From: Sulfurovum sp.
GTDB taxonomy: Bacteria > Campylobacterota > Campylobacteria > Campylobacterales > Sulfurovaceae
Assembly (NCBI GenBank): GCA_012329065.1
Contig: JAAXPZ010000016.1
Span: 1 to 64,000, forward strand
Direction of reading: 5' to 3'
Length of the DNA: 64,000 bases
The notes below the pieces were generated by a model that ran no database searches, was not told the origin of the DNA, and saw nothing but the letters and a program-made list of their open reading frames with translations. The position numbers and the translations under genes are program-made. Shown here in pieces: positions 27,727 through 36,786 of this stretch; within the stretch, counting starts at the first letter, position 1; each line of letters opens with the position of its first letter.

Positions 27727-27852
27727 GCTAGATCCTTTCAAATATTTTTCACAGTATAACTAAAAGAAAATTAAAGTTCATAGTAATTAATATAATAATT
27801 TCTTTTTATGCTAAATACCCTATACTATTGGCAATAATTTCAGAGGAACCAC

Positions 27853-29085
27853 ATGATGAATAAAAAAACCCTAATTATCGGTGCTGGTGGTGTAGGAAAT
27901 GTGGTGGCTTTCAAATGTGCCATGAACAGTAAAATTTTTGGAGACATTATCCTTGCAAGCCGAACCAAGAGCAAGTGTGACATTATTGCCCAAAATATCA
28001 AAGAACAAACTGGGATAATCATGCAAACTGTTCAGGTGGATGCGGACTCTATACCTAAGCTCAAGGAATTGATATCCAATACCTCTGCTAGTATTGTCAT
28101 CAATGTAGCCCTGCCCTATCAGGATCTAACTATCATGGATGCGTGTATTCATATGGGAGTTGATTATTTAGATACTGCAAATTATGAACATCCCGATACT
28201 GCCAAATTTGAATACAGGGAGCAGTGGGAAAGAGATGAGGAGTTCCGCAAAGCAGATATAATGGCACTACTTGGTAGCGGATTTGACCCAGGGGTTACCA
28301 ATGTTTTCTGTGCATATGCACAGAAGCACTATTTTGATGAGATTCATAGTATAGATATACTTGATTGCAATGCTGGTGATCATGGATATCCATTTGCTAC
28401 CAATTTTAACCCTGAGATAAATTTGAGAGAGGTAAGCGCAAAGGGTAGATACTGGCAAGACGGGAAGTGGATAGAGACTGCTCCCATGGAGATCAAAATG
28501 GTCTGGGATTATCCAGAGATTGGTCCAAAAGATAGTTATCTGCTCTATCACGAAGAGATGGAGTCTCTCGTAAAGTATATCAAAGGACTCAATAAGATAC
28601 GATTTTTCATGACTTTTGGACAGAGCTACCTCGACCATATGAGGTGTCTGAAAAATGTAGGCATGTTAGGTATCAAACCTATCAAGCATAAAGGCCAAGA
28701 GATTATCCCTATGGAGCTTCTCTCTACCCTGTTGCCCGATCCTGCTAGCTTGGGACCTAGAACCAAAGGCAAGACCAATATAGGTATATTTGCAAAAGGC
28801 ATCAAAGATGGCAAGCCCAAGACTATCTATATCTATCAAATAAGTGACCATGAGAAATGTTATGAAGAAGTACTGAGCCAAGCAGTCAGCTATACCACAG
28901 GCGTACCAGCCATGATAGGAGCTAAACTGATGCTAGAGGGTATATGGAGTGGAAAAGGTGTATTTAACATGGAGCTGTTTGATCCAGATCCATTCATGGA
29001 AGAGCTAACAATCCAAGGGCTACCATGGAAAGTGATGGAGCTAGGTGCTAACGAAGATCTAGTCGTTCCAGAAGAGAGAGTGTAG
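27853..29085 (+). CDS. Carboxynorspermidine/carboxyspermidine dehydrogenase
   Basis: 410 residues of the saccharopine-dehydrogenase family. The N-terminal Rossmann motif LIIGAGGVGNVVAFKCA is followed by MGVDYLDTANYEHP and LLGSGFDPGVTNVFCAYA. Known: in Campylobacterota this enzyme condenses putrescine (or diaminopropane) with aspartate semialdehyde to carboxyspermidine (or carboxynorspermidine), in place of the S-adenosylmethionine route. The partner decarboxylase is not in this window. RBS AGAGGA is 6 nt before the ATG at 27853. It stands alone, transcribed away from the barrel gene. Confidence 0.9.
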   Translation: MMNKKTLIIGAGGVGNVVAFKCAMNSKIFGDIILASRTKSKCDIIAQNIKEQTGIIMQTVQVDADSIPKLKELISNTSASIVINVALPYQDLTIMDACIHMGVDYLDTANYEHPDTAKFEYREQWERDEEFRKADIMALLGSGFDPGVTNVFCAYAQKHYFDEIHSIDILDCNAGDHGYPFATNFNPEINLREVSAKGRYWQDGKWIETAPMEIKMVWDYPEIGPKDSYLLYHEEMESLVKYIKGLNKIRFFMTFGQSYLDHMRCLKNVGMLGIKPIKHKGQEIIPMELLSTLLPDPASLGPRTKGKTNIGIFAKGIKDGKPKTIYIYQISDHEKCYEEVLSQAVSYTTGVPAMIGAKLMLEGIWSGKGVFNMELFDPDPFMEELTIQGLPWKVMELGANEDLVVPEERV

Positions 29086-29182
29086 GGCTCTAATATTTTC
29101 TTCTTTTTTACCATAATCTACCACCAAAATGTGACCAAAGGGTCTGTATCTATTTCATCTATACACTTTTTATCCTTGTGAG

Positions 29183-30499
29183 CTAAAGTCTTATCAGCCT
29201 GAGTGGATTGATATATTTAGAGTTTTTTGTGGCCTCAAAGATCAGTTTACTCTTCACCTTTCCAATAATAGCACCTTTCTTGACTCTACTTCCTTGCTTG
29301 ATGACAGGGGATATTCTGGATAGTCCCGCATAGATAGTGTGCATATCACCACCATGGGCTATCACTATCACCTTGCCTAACATACTGTTTTGACCAGCAA
29401 ATACCACTTTGCCATTTAGCACATTCCTTACTTTGGCATTCTGTGACTGTGCTTTGAGCGTGATAGACTCATTGAATATCTTCATCTTATATATGGGATC
29501 GACATATGTACCGAAACTCTTGACAACTCTGGATTTTTTTAGTGGTGAGATAGTCTTCGCTCCTCTATATCTATATATTTTACTTTTATGGTAAGAGCTT
29601 CCTATTTGTCTTACTTTTTCTTTGTTTACAAAAGATTTTGCTACTACTTGATCTTCCATGCCACTATCCCTAGCCATGCTTCTTGCTGCCGCTCTTCGGT
29701 TTATCTCTTCTTGTCTTGCTTTTTCTAGTGTCTGCTCCTTGGATATCTCATCTTTGCGTATGATATTGAGTTTTACTAGAGTAGTTCGGATCATAGACTG
29801 CTTCTTCATAAGCTCTTTGATATTTTTTCTATAAGATCCTTCGTCAGTTGCAAGCTTTTTCAGAAGTTTTTCTTTTTCTGCTTTTTTCCTAATATAGGTT
29901 TTTCTTTTCTTGCTAATCTTTGAGATACTCTTCTCTATCTTCTTTTGATAACCCTGTGCCTCTTTTTTCTTTTCCATACTACTGTTTATTTTCTTTTTGA
30001 GTGTCTTGAGGTCTTGTGAATTCTTCTCTTTGTATGTATCGAAAATCTCTTTCATAACTACAGAGTCCACTGTTTTCTTCTCCATCTTATTCATGGCGAT
30101 CATCAAAGAAAATTGATCTATCAAAAGCGTAACAAAATGAGAGTTTTGCTTTTTTATAGTGCTATCCAATGTCTCTATCTTGTCTTCAAAAGTATCTATT
30201 TTCTTTTTTGCTTTATTGTATTCTTGTTCATTTGACTCTTTGTCTTCTGCTAGTGACTTCAAGACCTTTGCTAGTTTTCGATTCTCCTTTTCTGCCTTTA
30301 GGATTGATTTTGCTATTTTTGAGAGCTGCTTATTTAGCTGATTTTGCTTTTTTCCTGTTTGGCTTAGATCATTTTTATTCAAATCTATCTTGCCAGCCGT
30401 CGATTTTGGAGTTTTGTCCCAGAGGCTTTTTATATTTGGTTGCTTGGCAGCAAATGCAAATGATAACAAAAGAATAGTAAGAACTAAAAATCTTATCAA
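29183..30499 (-). CDS. EnvC-like murein hydrolase activator (M23 family)
   Basis: 438 residues. A signal peptide (about 1-18) precedes a long Lys/Glu-rich coiled coil (about 40-270) and a C-terminal LytM/M23 domain (about 340-438) with NGKVVFAGQ, GKVIVIAHGGDMHTIYAGLS and GSRVKKGAIIGKV. The metal ligands of active M23 peptidases (HxxxD, HxH) are not complete: the usual HxH reads HTI. It should therefore be a non-enzymatic activator like EnvC. The start is TTG at 30499 overlapping the ftsX TGA, with GAGAGGG upstream. The ftsE-ftsX-envC order fits the complex that switches on cell-separation amidases. Confidence 0.87.
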   Translation of the reverse strand: MIRFLVLTILLLSFAFAAKQPNIKSLWDKTPKSTAGKIDLNKNDLSQTGKKQNQLNKQLSKIAKSILKAEKENRKLAKVLKSLAEDKESNEQEYNKAKKKIDTFEDKIETLDSTIKKQNSHFVTLLIDQFSLMIAMNKMEKKTVDSVVMKEIFDTYKEKNSQDLKTLKKKINSSMEKKKEAQGYQKKIEKSISKISKKRKTYIRKKAEKEKLLKKLATDEGSYRKNIKELMKKQSMIRTTLVKLNIIRKDEISKEQTLEKARQEEINRRAAARSMARDSGMEDQVVAKSFVNKEKVRQIGSSYHKSKIYRYRGAKTISPLKKSRVVKSFGTYVDPIYKMKIFNESITLKAQSQNAKVRNVLNGKVVFAGQNSMLGKVIVIAHGGDMHTIYAGLSRISPVIKQGSRVKKGAIIGKVKSKLIFEATKNSKYINPLRLIRL

Positions 30500-31311
30500 A
30501 GCTTACCCTCTCGGTTTCCTACAACCACAATGGTAACAGCAACTATAACTATCAACATGGCTATGCTTCCAAGTATGGCTATATCTTGATATTCAAAAAG
30601 CAGTTTTTTATTTTTTGTCAATATTTCAATATTACTTCTTTCGACCCAAACAAATCTTAAAAATGCAAATAGAGCACTAGTAAGTATCGTAGCCATAACA
30701 GCATCGATGATGGCTCGCTTGAATAAGATACCACTCCTAAGCATTGTAGAGGCTCCAAATATCTCCATAACTTGCATTCTCTCTTTGTGTGAGAACTGCC
30801 ATATCTCCATTTGCTTAATAACTAAAAATAGACTACTAAGTGTCATAAAGCCAACAAAGACCCAAAGGACTATCTTGATAAATAGAAATAGATTATAACT
30901 GGAGTTATGACTCTGATCAAAAGTCTCTACACTCTTTATGTCTTCTGAGGCTATTAATTTCCCTCTAATCTTTTCTATCGCCTTCGCATCAAGATATTTC
31001 CCCAAGTGTACTGTATAAAAATATGGCAATGACTGCATAATATCTTCAGCAGAGATACCACTCATGCCTTTTGCCATCTCCTCAACTATAGATCGCTTCT
31101 CCATAATATCAACACTACTAATGCTGCCATCAAGCTTCTTAAACCTAGAAAGCTCCATAGGCTTACTGGTTAGTACCAACATAGAATAGTCGGCCCTAAG
31201 CTCTTGCTCATAACTCTTACTCATACGATCAAATACTATAAACGATTCTATGCCAAACAAAATAGCCAGCATGGGAAATATAAACATAATATGGTCTTTA
31301 ATGTACTTCAT
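30496..31311 (-). CDS. ftsX: Cell division protein FtsX
   Basis: 271 residues from the ATG at 31311 (AAGGG 5 nt upstream); a TTG 18 nt earlier is also in frame. It has four membrane helices: one near the N-terminus (IMFIFPMLAILFGIESFIVF), then a periplasmic domain of about 120 residues, then three toward the C-terminus ending IAMLIVIVAVTIVVVGN. This is FtsX topology. With FtsE it relays ATP hydrolysis through the membrane to the EnvC-like protein. It overlaps ftsE by 14 nt and envC by 4 nt. Confidence 0.9.
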   Translation of the reverse strand: MKYIKDHIMFIFPMLAILFGIESFIVFDRMSKSYEQELRADYSMLVLTSKPMELSRFKKLDGSISSVDIMEKRSIVEEMAKGMSGISAEDIMQSLPYFYTVHLGKYLDAKAIEKIRGKLIASEDIKSVETFDQSHNSSYNLFLFIKIVLWVFVGFMTLSSLFLVIKQMEIWQFSHKERMQVMEIFGASTMLRSGILFKRAIIDAVMATILTSALFAFLRFVWVERSNIEILTKNKKLLFEYQDIAILGSIAMLIVIVAVTIVVVGNREGKL

Positions 31312-31972
31312 AGATGCCCTTATTTTCAATGATTAAATGTCTATACGGGATACTAAATATATTGGGTATCCTATGAGTAACTACTACAACTGTAGCGTCA
31401 AGCTGTTCATTGGCATTTTCCATCAGATCCCAAATCACATTAGAAGAGTATTCATCCAAGTTTCCTGTAGGCTCATCTGCCAATATAAGTGTGGGATTCT
31501 TCGCCAATGCTCTTGCTACACCGATTCTCTGCTGTTCGCCACCACTAAGCTCCAGAGGCAGTCTATCTGCGTGCTCAGAAAGCTTGACATGTTTCAAGAG
31601 TCTCTTTGCTTGCGTCTCTTGCATATCTACATTGTACCCTGCTATAATCAAAGGTAACACAACATTCTTGGCAACACTCCATTCGTTGATTAGTTTATAA
31701 TCTTGAAATATGATACCAAAGTGAGTGCGAAGCTCCTGAAGCTTTTTCTTACTTATCTTACTCATATCCTGTGCACCCACAAGTAAATTACCACTTGTTG
31801 GTCTAAGCTGCCCATAAAAAGATCTTAATAGCGTAGATTTGCCACTACCGCTTGGTCCAGTTATAAATACAAAATCACCTTTTTTAATCTTAAAATTTGC
31901 ATTTTTGATAATATCAACATCATTGTTACTATATCCCAATGTCAAATGTGATGCAGAAATAATATTAGCCAT
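31298..31972 (-). CDS. ftsE: Cell division ATP-binding protein FtsE
   Basis: 224 residues, ABC ATPase. Walker A GPSGSGKSTLLR near residues 38-49, signature ELSGGEQQRIGVARAL, and Walker B LILADEPTGNLD, followed by the H-loop VVVTHRI. It drives the FtsX membrane partner. GGAGAG lies 7 nt before the ATG at 31972. The start overlaps the trmB stop by 8 nt. Confidence 0.94.
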   Translation of the reverse strand: MANIISASHLTLGYSNNDVDIIKNANFKIKKGDFVFITGPSGSGKSTLLRSFYGQLRPTSGNLLVGAQDMSKISKKKLQELRTHFGIIFQDYKLINEWSVAKNVVLPLIIAGYNVDMQETQAKRLLKHVKLSEHADRLPLELSGGEQQRIGVARALAKNPTLILADEPTGNLDEYSSNVIWDLMENANEQLDATVVVVTHRIPNIFSIPYRHLIIENKGIYEVH

Positions 31973-33137
31973 AGATAAACTCTCCTATCTGTTTATGTGC
32001 GAGGTAGTTGACCTCTGTCTTTGCGGGGTTTTGAGGATAATAGCGAAGCATACTATCGTGCTGTACGAGATACTTGTGTTCTGGCTTATCGAAACTACCA
32101 AAAGCACACCTTATAATCATATCTTCACTCTCTACAACCCTATATTTTCTCTCAAAGTGTACAAAAAAAGAAGCTTGCACTAATGTTTCATTTGGCAAAT
32201 CTATTAAATTTGGCATCTTTATGCTTTCTTCAAACTCAAAACTGTACTCTCTTTTCTTTTGTGATGAATTCTCTTTTGAGTATATAGCTAGTGTGTATAT
32301 ATCTTTTTTCTTTGCTCTCCATCTATCCTCATATTTACTGACTACAGAAAGATCTAGATTTTTATTGACTGTAAATTCTACTTTTGGAGGTGAGCTAAAG
32401 ACCTCAAGTGCATGAGCATAGTACTTATCACTATCTGTTCTAAGTTCGAGACCAGCACCTTTTTCAAGTACCCTTAAAGACTCTTTTAGGAAACACTCAC
32501 CTAAAACTCTCCTATGTGGCTTTTTATCCCACGGTACAGGAAAATGTACATATATGTGGCTACAACTGTTTGATGGCATCATCTCCAATAAAAGTCTTGC
32601 ATCGTAGTTGACTATCCATATATTATCCAGTCCCTGTAGTGCAATCTGCTTTAGTACCTGCTGTGCAGATGGTGTATGTATTTCTATGCCTACAAAAAGT
32701 GTATCTGGATTATTTTTAGCTTGAAAAAGCAGGTGTCTCCCACTACCAAAGCCTACCTCTATGGCAATCTTATCTTTATAAAACAACGGCTCTTCAAAAT
32801 CTCGTATTTTTTTATTATAGATCTCTGCTGGCATTGGCTTGTGTGGATGAAGTGTTATATTTGAGTGCTCTACTTCCAGCTTCAGCTCTTGAATCAAAAG
32901 TGATAGAACTCTTTTTATTTTATCGCTATCAAGTGGTCTACTAATGCCGTCTGGCTTGATCTGGCAAAGGTTATTCTTTTCTTTAATCTCCAGCATAAAC
33001 TGCTCTCCTTCAAAATCAACACCGAGCATCTCATGCTGACCGTGCAAATCAATGGCACGGAAGATAAAGTGTTCAGACCTACTAATCAGATCATTCAATA
33101 TTTCTATTTTAAATGGTTTAACTTTGATATGCGGCAC
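31965..33137 (-). CDS. trmB: tRNA (guanine-N7-)-methyltransferase
   Basis: 390 residues from GTG at 33137 with GGGAG upstream. It makes m7G46 in tRNA from S-adenosylmethionine. The core (about 125-270) shows IEVGFGSGRHLLFQA, VGIEIHTPSAQQVLKQ and YVHFPVPWDKKPHRRV, the TrmB signature. Extra domains before and after the core make it much longer than the ~240 residues of E. coli TrmB; the long form is typical of Campylobacterota. It overlaps ftsE. Confidence 0.93.
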   Translation of the reverse strand: MPHIKVKPFKIEILNDLISRSEHFIFRAIDLHGQHEMLGVDFEGEQFMLEIKEKNNLCQIKPDGISRPLDSDKIKRVLSLLIQELKLEVEHSNITLHPHKPMPAEIYNKKIRDFEEPLFYKDKIAIEVGFGSGRHLLFQAKNNPDTLFVGIEIHTPSAQQVLKQIALQGLDNIWIVNYDARLLLEMMPSNSCSHIYVHFPVPWDKKPHRRVLGECFLKESLRVLEKGAGLELRTDSDKYYAHALEVFSSPPKVEFTVNKNLDLSVVSKYEDRWRAKKKDIYTLAIYSKENSSQKKREYSFEFEESIKMPNLIDLPNETLVQASFFVHFERKYRVVESEDMIIRCAFGSFDKPEHKYLVQHDSMLRYYPQNPAKTEVNYLAHKQIGEFIYG

Positions 33138-33149
33138 TACTCAGACTCC

Positions 33150-33830
33150 CTACTTGACAACTATTGTTGATGCTTCGCTAGGAAGTGCCCTGACTCTACT
33201 ACTGCTGCGTGCAATAACACGATAGCTATATCCATATCCAATGGCAGCTGACTTATCTATATATTCAGGCATCAATCTCCCTCTTACTCGGGCTAAATAC
33301 TTCCATTTCCCTCCTGAAATCTTTCTCTCTATGATGTAGTCTGATATTTCTGGACTAGGGTGAGGGTTCCACAGCACCTTGATTACACCCTTGGCTCTAT
33401 TGTATACTTTGATAAAACTAACAGGCTCAAGAGCTTCATGCGTTTGGACTTTTATAACTGTTCCAGGAAGCGATTCTTTGAGTAAACTATAAGTAGTAAA
33501 AGTATAAAGATAATTTTGATTTGATACAATTTTTTTATCAACAAAATGAGTGGCATATCTATTGCTTATAGTTGCTATCTTTGTATATCTTTGGTCTTTA
33601 GTATTTTGAGGGATTGCCCTATACACCTTAATGCCCTTAACTCTATTATCTTTTATTGCTGACCATTCAAAACCTACGCTACTCTTGCTAACTATATGCT
33701 TTACCTGCGTGATCCTTGGCAGTGTCTTATCACTACCTACCGCCAACATACCCTGCGTAGAACATCCGCTAAGCAGTATGCTCAGTATCCATAAAACAGT
33801 TAAAAAACCGATCTTCTTGTATCTTTGCAT
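33150..33830 (-). CDS. Fibronectin type III domain lipoprotein
   Basis: 226 residues. The signal MQRYKKIGFLTVLWILSILLSGC ends in a lipobox (LSGC). Two repeats of about 90 residues follow, each with FN3-like features: KSSVGFEWSAIKDNRVKGIK and RAKGVIKVLWNPHPSPEISD, then YxI/VxR strands. Fibronectin III repeats usually mediate protein contacts outside the inner membrane. The start is supported by GGAGAG close to the ATG. Its first 62 nt overlap the end of the pseudouridine synthase gene. Confidence 0.85.
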   Translation of the reverse strand: MQRYKKIGFLTVLWILSILLSGCSTQGMLAVGSDKTLPRITQVKHIVSKSSVGFEWSAIKDNRVKGIKVYRAIPQNTKDQRYTKIATISNRYATHFVDKKIVSNQNYLYTFTTYSLLKESLPGTVIKVQTHEALEPVSFIKVYNRAKGVIKVLWNPHPSPEISDYIIERKISGGKWKYLARVRGRLMPEYIDKSAAIGYGYSYRVIARSSSRVRALPSEASTIVVK

Positions 33831-34740
33831 CTATCTCTCCTTTGTTAAAATTTTTCTCCATATATGCTCTCATGTCACTAAAGATGGGTGCAGCTATCTC
33901 CACTCTCTCTGAGGTACTGGGGTGAACCAAGTACAGTAAATAAGCATGCAGATAAACTCTGTGAACCTTACCTTTTTTGCCTTTGTAACCATATAGTTCA
34001 TCTCCAAGAATATGCCGTCCTAGACTCTCCAGATGGACTCTTATCTGATGAGTACGACCTGTATAGAGCTTAGCAGCAATTAAGGCAGTGCCATTTATAC
34101 CTTCTGCTATGCGGACAAACTCTGTCTTGGATTCTCTTCCTCCATCCACAATCGCCATTTTAAGGCGATTGTGTGGATTTCTAAATATTGGTTTTTCAAC
34201 TTTTATATTTTGCTTGAGAGGAACATCAATCAGGGCAAGGTAATAGCGACCCATACTTTTGTCTTGGAGTTGAGCACTGAGAGCTTGGTGAGTCTTGTTG
34301 TTTTTAGCAACCACCAAGGCACCAGTTGTCTCCTTATCAATACGATGTACAATTCCATGACGCTCTTCACCAGATATAGTAGAAAGCGAGACTCCTCTAT
34401 GGATCAGCCAATCAACAAGCGTAGCCTCTTTGACCGAAGGTGCTGGATGCACCACTAAGCCGCTAGGTTTATTTATCACCAAAAGATCCTCGTCTTCATA
34501 CAGTACATCTATATCAAAATCAAAATCAATTCTCTTCTGCTTTTTAGCTTCCCTAAAAGTACAATGAACAGTATCCCCTGCACTCAATCTATAGCTTGGC
34601 TTAGTAATCACCTTGCCAGCAACCTCTACTAGACCCTCTCTGATAAGCTTCTCGATCTGATTTCGACTTTGATGCAACTTCAAAGAAAGCATCTTATCCA
34701 ACCTGCCTTGTTGCGGTATGATCAACTCGTGAGTTTGCAT
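33769..34740 (-). CDS. rluD: RluA-family pseudouridine synthase
   Basis: 323 residues. An S4 RNA-binding domain (about 12-70, RLDKMLSLKL...REGLVEVAGKVI) precedes the catalytic domain with GIVHRIDKETTGALVVAK, where Asp is the nucleophile. This is the RluA/C/D layout; RluD (23S 1911/1915/1917) is most likely, with rlmH for the same helix 69 also present in the window. A 10-bp hairpin lies inside the gene at 34147-34173. It overlaps the next lipoprotein gene by 62 nt. Confidence 0.88.
   Translation of the reverse strand: MQTHELIIPQQGRLDKMLSLKLHQSRNQIEKLIREGLVEVAGKVITKPSYRLSAGDTVHCTFREAKKQKRIDFDFDIDVLYEDEDLLVINKPSGLVVHPAPSVKEATLVDWLIHRGVSLSTISGEERHGIVHRIDKETTGALVVAKNNKTHQALSAQLQDKSMGRYYLALIDVPLKQNIKVEKPIFRNPHNRLKMAIVDGGRESKTEFVRIAEGINGTALIAAKLYTGRTHQIRVHLESLGRHILGDELYGYKGKKGKVHRVYLHAYLLYLVHPSTSERVEIAAPIFSDMRAYMEKNFNKGEIDAKIQEDRFFNCFMDTEHTA
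34147..34173. repeat. Intragenic inverted repeat in the RluA-family gene
   Basis: CACAATCGCC (34147-34156) faces GGCGATTGTG (34164-34173) around a 7-nt loop. It is a perfect 10-bp stem within coding sequence, so it would form in the mRNA. Its purpose is not known; it may be chance or an mRNA pausing element. Confidence 0.45.
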
Positions 34741-34755
34741 TGCCTTCCTTCAGAT

Positions 34756-34791
34756 AAAAGCCTATTCAGGCATACTTTATCGAAAAAAAGG
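34756..34791. terminator. Hairpin between two minus-strand genes
   Basis: GATAAAAGCCT and AGGC...TTTATC around the tetraloop ATTC form a compound stem in the 77-nt gap downstream of the degenerate GGDEF/EAL gene. It could terminate that gene before the pseudouridine synthase. There is no clear T-run in the minus direction. Confidence 0.3.
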
Positions 34792-34817
34792 TTAATTATA
34801 TATTAAAAAATATAATG

Positions 34818-36611
34818 TTATCCATTTTGAATCAGATCCGTAATCTCAAACGCAGGAACTGGCTTCCCTAGATAGTGACCCTGTGCAAAACTACACCCCA
34901 CTCTGCCAAGAAGTATTTTAACTGCTCTAGAGTCAACGAAAGTAGCACCAACTTTCACACCAAATTTTCTACCCATAGATATAATTCCAGAAACAAGCCT
35001 AATCTTTTCTTCTTTGTCTGTCATACCATCAATGATAGAGCCATCGATTTTAATCGCATGCAGTGGCAACATACCAGTATTTTGAAGATTTATAGATTTT
35101 TTTCCAAAATGATCTATAGCTAATTTGACACCAAGTTTGTTTAGCATATAACACTCCTCATATACTGCCTCAAAATCCTCCTCCAGTACCTCTTCGGAAA
35201 TATCTATAGTAATAGTCAAAGGGTTAATTGCATATTCCAATATTTTCTCCTCAAGAAGCTCCGTAAAGACACCAGACCTTATGTCAGGCATGCCAAGATT
35301 GATAGTTGTGTCCAAATCTACATTCATTTGAGATGACCAGAAGTGTTTTTGAGACAATACACTGTCCAAAAGATGAGCCGTGACCTCTGTCATCATGCCA
35401 CACTCTATCGCCTGCTTCAGAAAAATATCTGGCATAAGAAGACCCTCTTTTTTGTAGTTAAATCTTGTAAGCACTTCTACTCCAATAAGCTTATCTTTTT
35501 TAAGCTCATATATAGGCTGATAAAAGAAAAAGAAATCGCTTCCCTTGATAGCATTTTTGAAATCTTTTTTGCTTAATTTTTTAGATGTTGATATAGAGTC
35601 GCTAGTCTCTTTTATTGTCGATTTTTGTGTTTTGCTAATTATATTTTTTTCATATAGTGAATTCAAGCAGCCATTAATTGTTTGCTCTACCGTAGCATAA
35701 GGTTTTTCTATATAATAGACTCCCTTTGAGATATCTGCTTTTACCTTCTCTGCATGCAAAGCATTTTGGATAATCATCTCAAAATGCCTTAGTCTCCTCT
35801 CAATGCTATTTTTGTCAGAAGCCTCTTTAAAGATAATTGCGAAGCTGTCATGATCAAACCTGTATAGCTCCTCTATATCCAGTATGTCGTGGCTCATATC
35901 TTTGACAATAGTCTTCAATACTAAATCTATCTTATCTACACCAAATATAGCCTGCAAATGATGAAAATTATCTACAGTAAGCATTCCCAGAGCAGACTCT
36001 TTTTCATTTTGTGATGCCTGTAATACAACTGAAAGCAATCTACCTGTTAAGTGACGCCTTGTTGGTAATCCTGTTAATATATCGGTACTAAGTCCTGTAC
36101 TCTCAATTTTTTTCTGCAACTCGATCTTGGCGGAAATGTCTTGCATGACAATTACATGCCAAAAGCTATTTTTTAATGTATCTGTTTTTATATAAAACTT
36201 ATTACTATTTATTGAAACAGGGAGCGTATGTGTACCTATAATCAGCTGTGCATTGGTGATAGCAGGCACCCTCTCAACTGCTGCTAAAAACCTCTCCTCT
36301 TTGCTTGAGTCTTGAAGTCGTATTTGGACATTATTAGCCAAATACTGTACATCTAAATTTTTATCACTGGACTGTACAATCCTATGTGCTTCTTTATTTG
36401 AAAAAACAATCTCATTGTCTTCTGATACTATCAGAAGTCCTTCTTCATAAGAATTCATTGATTCAGTATAAACCGCCACAAGTTCATCTAGTTCATCAAG
36501 TTTCTTCTTTTCTTTATAAGAATCATAAAAAATACGGACTATGCTAGCTGTAACCAGCCCAATAGCTACCAAAAAAACATCATACAACGAAAACTGCTCA
36601 AAAAAACCCAT
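34818..36611 (-). CDS. PAS-GGDEF-EAL protein with both catalytic domains degenerate
   Basis: 597 residues from the ATG at 36611 (AGGAAG 3 nt upstream); 609 from an earlier in-frame ATG without a site. One N-terminal membrane helix (YDVFLVAIGLVTASIVRIF) is followed by a PAS domain (about 45-160), GGDEF-like (about 170-330) and EAL-like (about 350-590) domains. The GGDEF signature reads FDHDSF. In the EAL part, EVLTR replaces EALVR, DDFGTG is IDHFGKK, and the AEGVE Glu is missing (VGATFVDSR). Neither synthesis nor hydrolysis of c-di-GMP is expected; a c-di-GMP-independent scaffold or receptor is more likely (inference). Confidence 0.8.
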   Translation of the reverse strand: MGFFEQFSLYDVFLVAIGLVTASIVRIFYDSYKEKKKLDELDELVAVYTESMNSYEEGLLIVSEDNEIVFSNKEAHRIVQSSDKNLDVQYLANNVQIRLQDSSKEERFLAAVERVPAITNAQLIIGTHTLPVSINSNKFYIKTDTLKNSFWHVIVMQDISAKIELQKKIESTGLSTDILTGLPTRRHLTGRLLSVVLQASQNEKESALGMLTVDNFHHLQAIFGVDKIDLVLKTIVKDMSHDILDIEELYRFDHDSFAIIFKEASDKNSIERRLRHFEMIIQNALHAEKVKADISKGVYYIEKPYATVEQTINGCLNSLYEKNIISKTQKSTIKETSDSISTSKKLSKKDFKNAIKGSDFFFFYQPIYELKKDKLIGVEVLTRFNYKKEGLLMPDIFLKQAIECGMMTEVTAHLLDSVLSQKHFWSSQMNVDLDTTINLGMPDIRSGVFTELLEEKILEYAINPLTITIDISEEVLEEDFEAVYEECYMLNKLGVKLAIDHFGKKSINLQNTGMLPLHAIKIDGSIIDGMTDKEEKIRLVSGIISMGRKFGVKVGATFVDSRAVKILLGRVGCSFAQGHYLGKPVPAFEITDLIQNG

Positions 36612-36786
36612 TTTCTTCCTTTTGTAAACCTTAATTAATGGTATCAAACCATTTTAGCTTGAAAATTATAGCGAATTTTTTTGTAAAAGATACAATTTGA
36701 CTTTTTTTTGACTTTTTTATGATATGCAGACAATGACTTCAAAAGATTTAGCTGCAGGCGTATACAAAGGCACCTCTAAAGTATTT

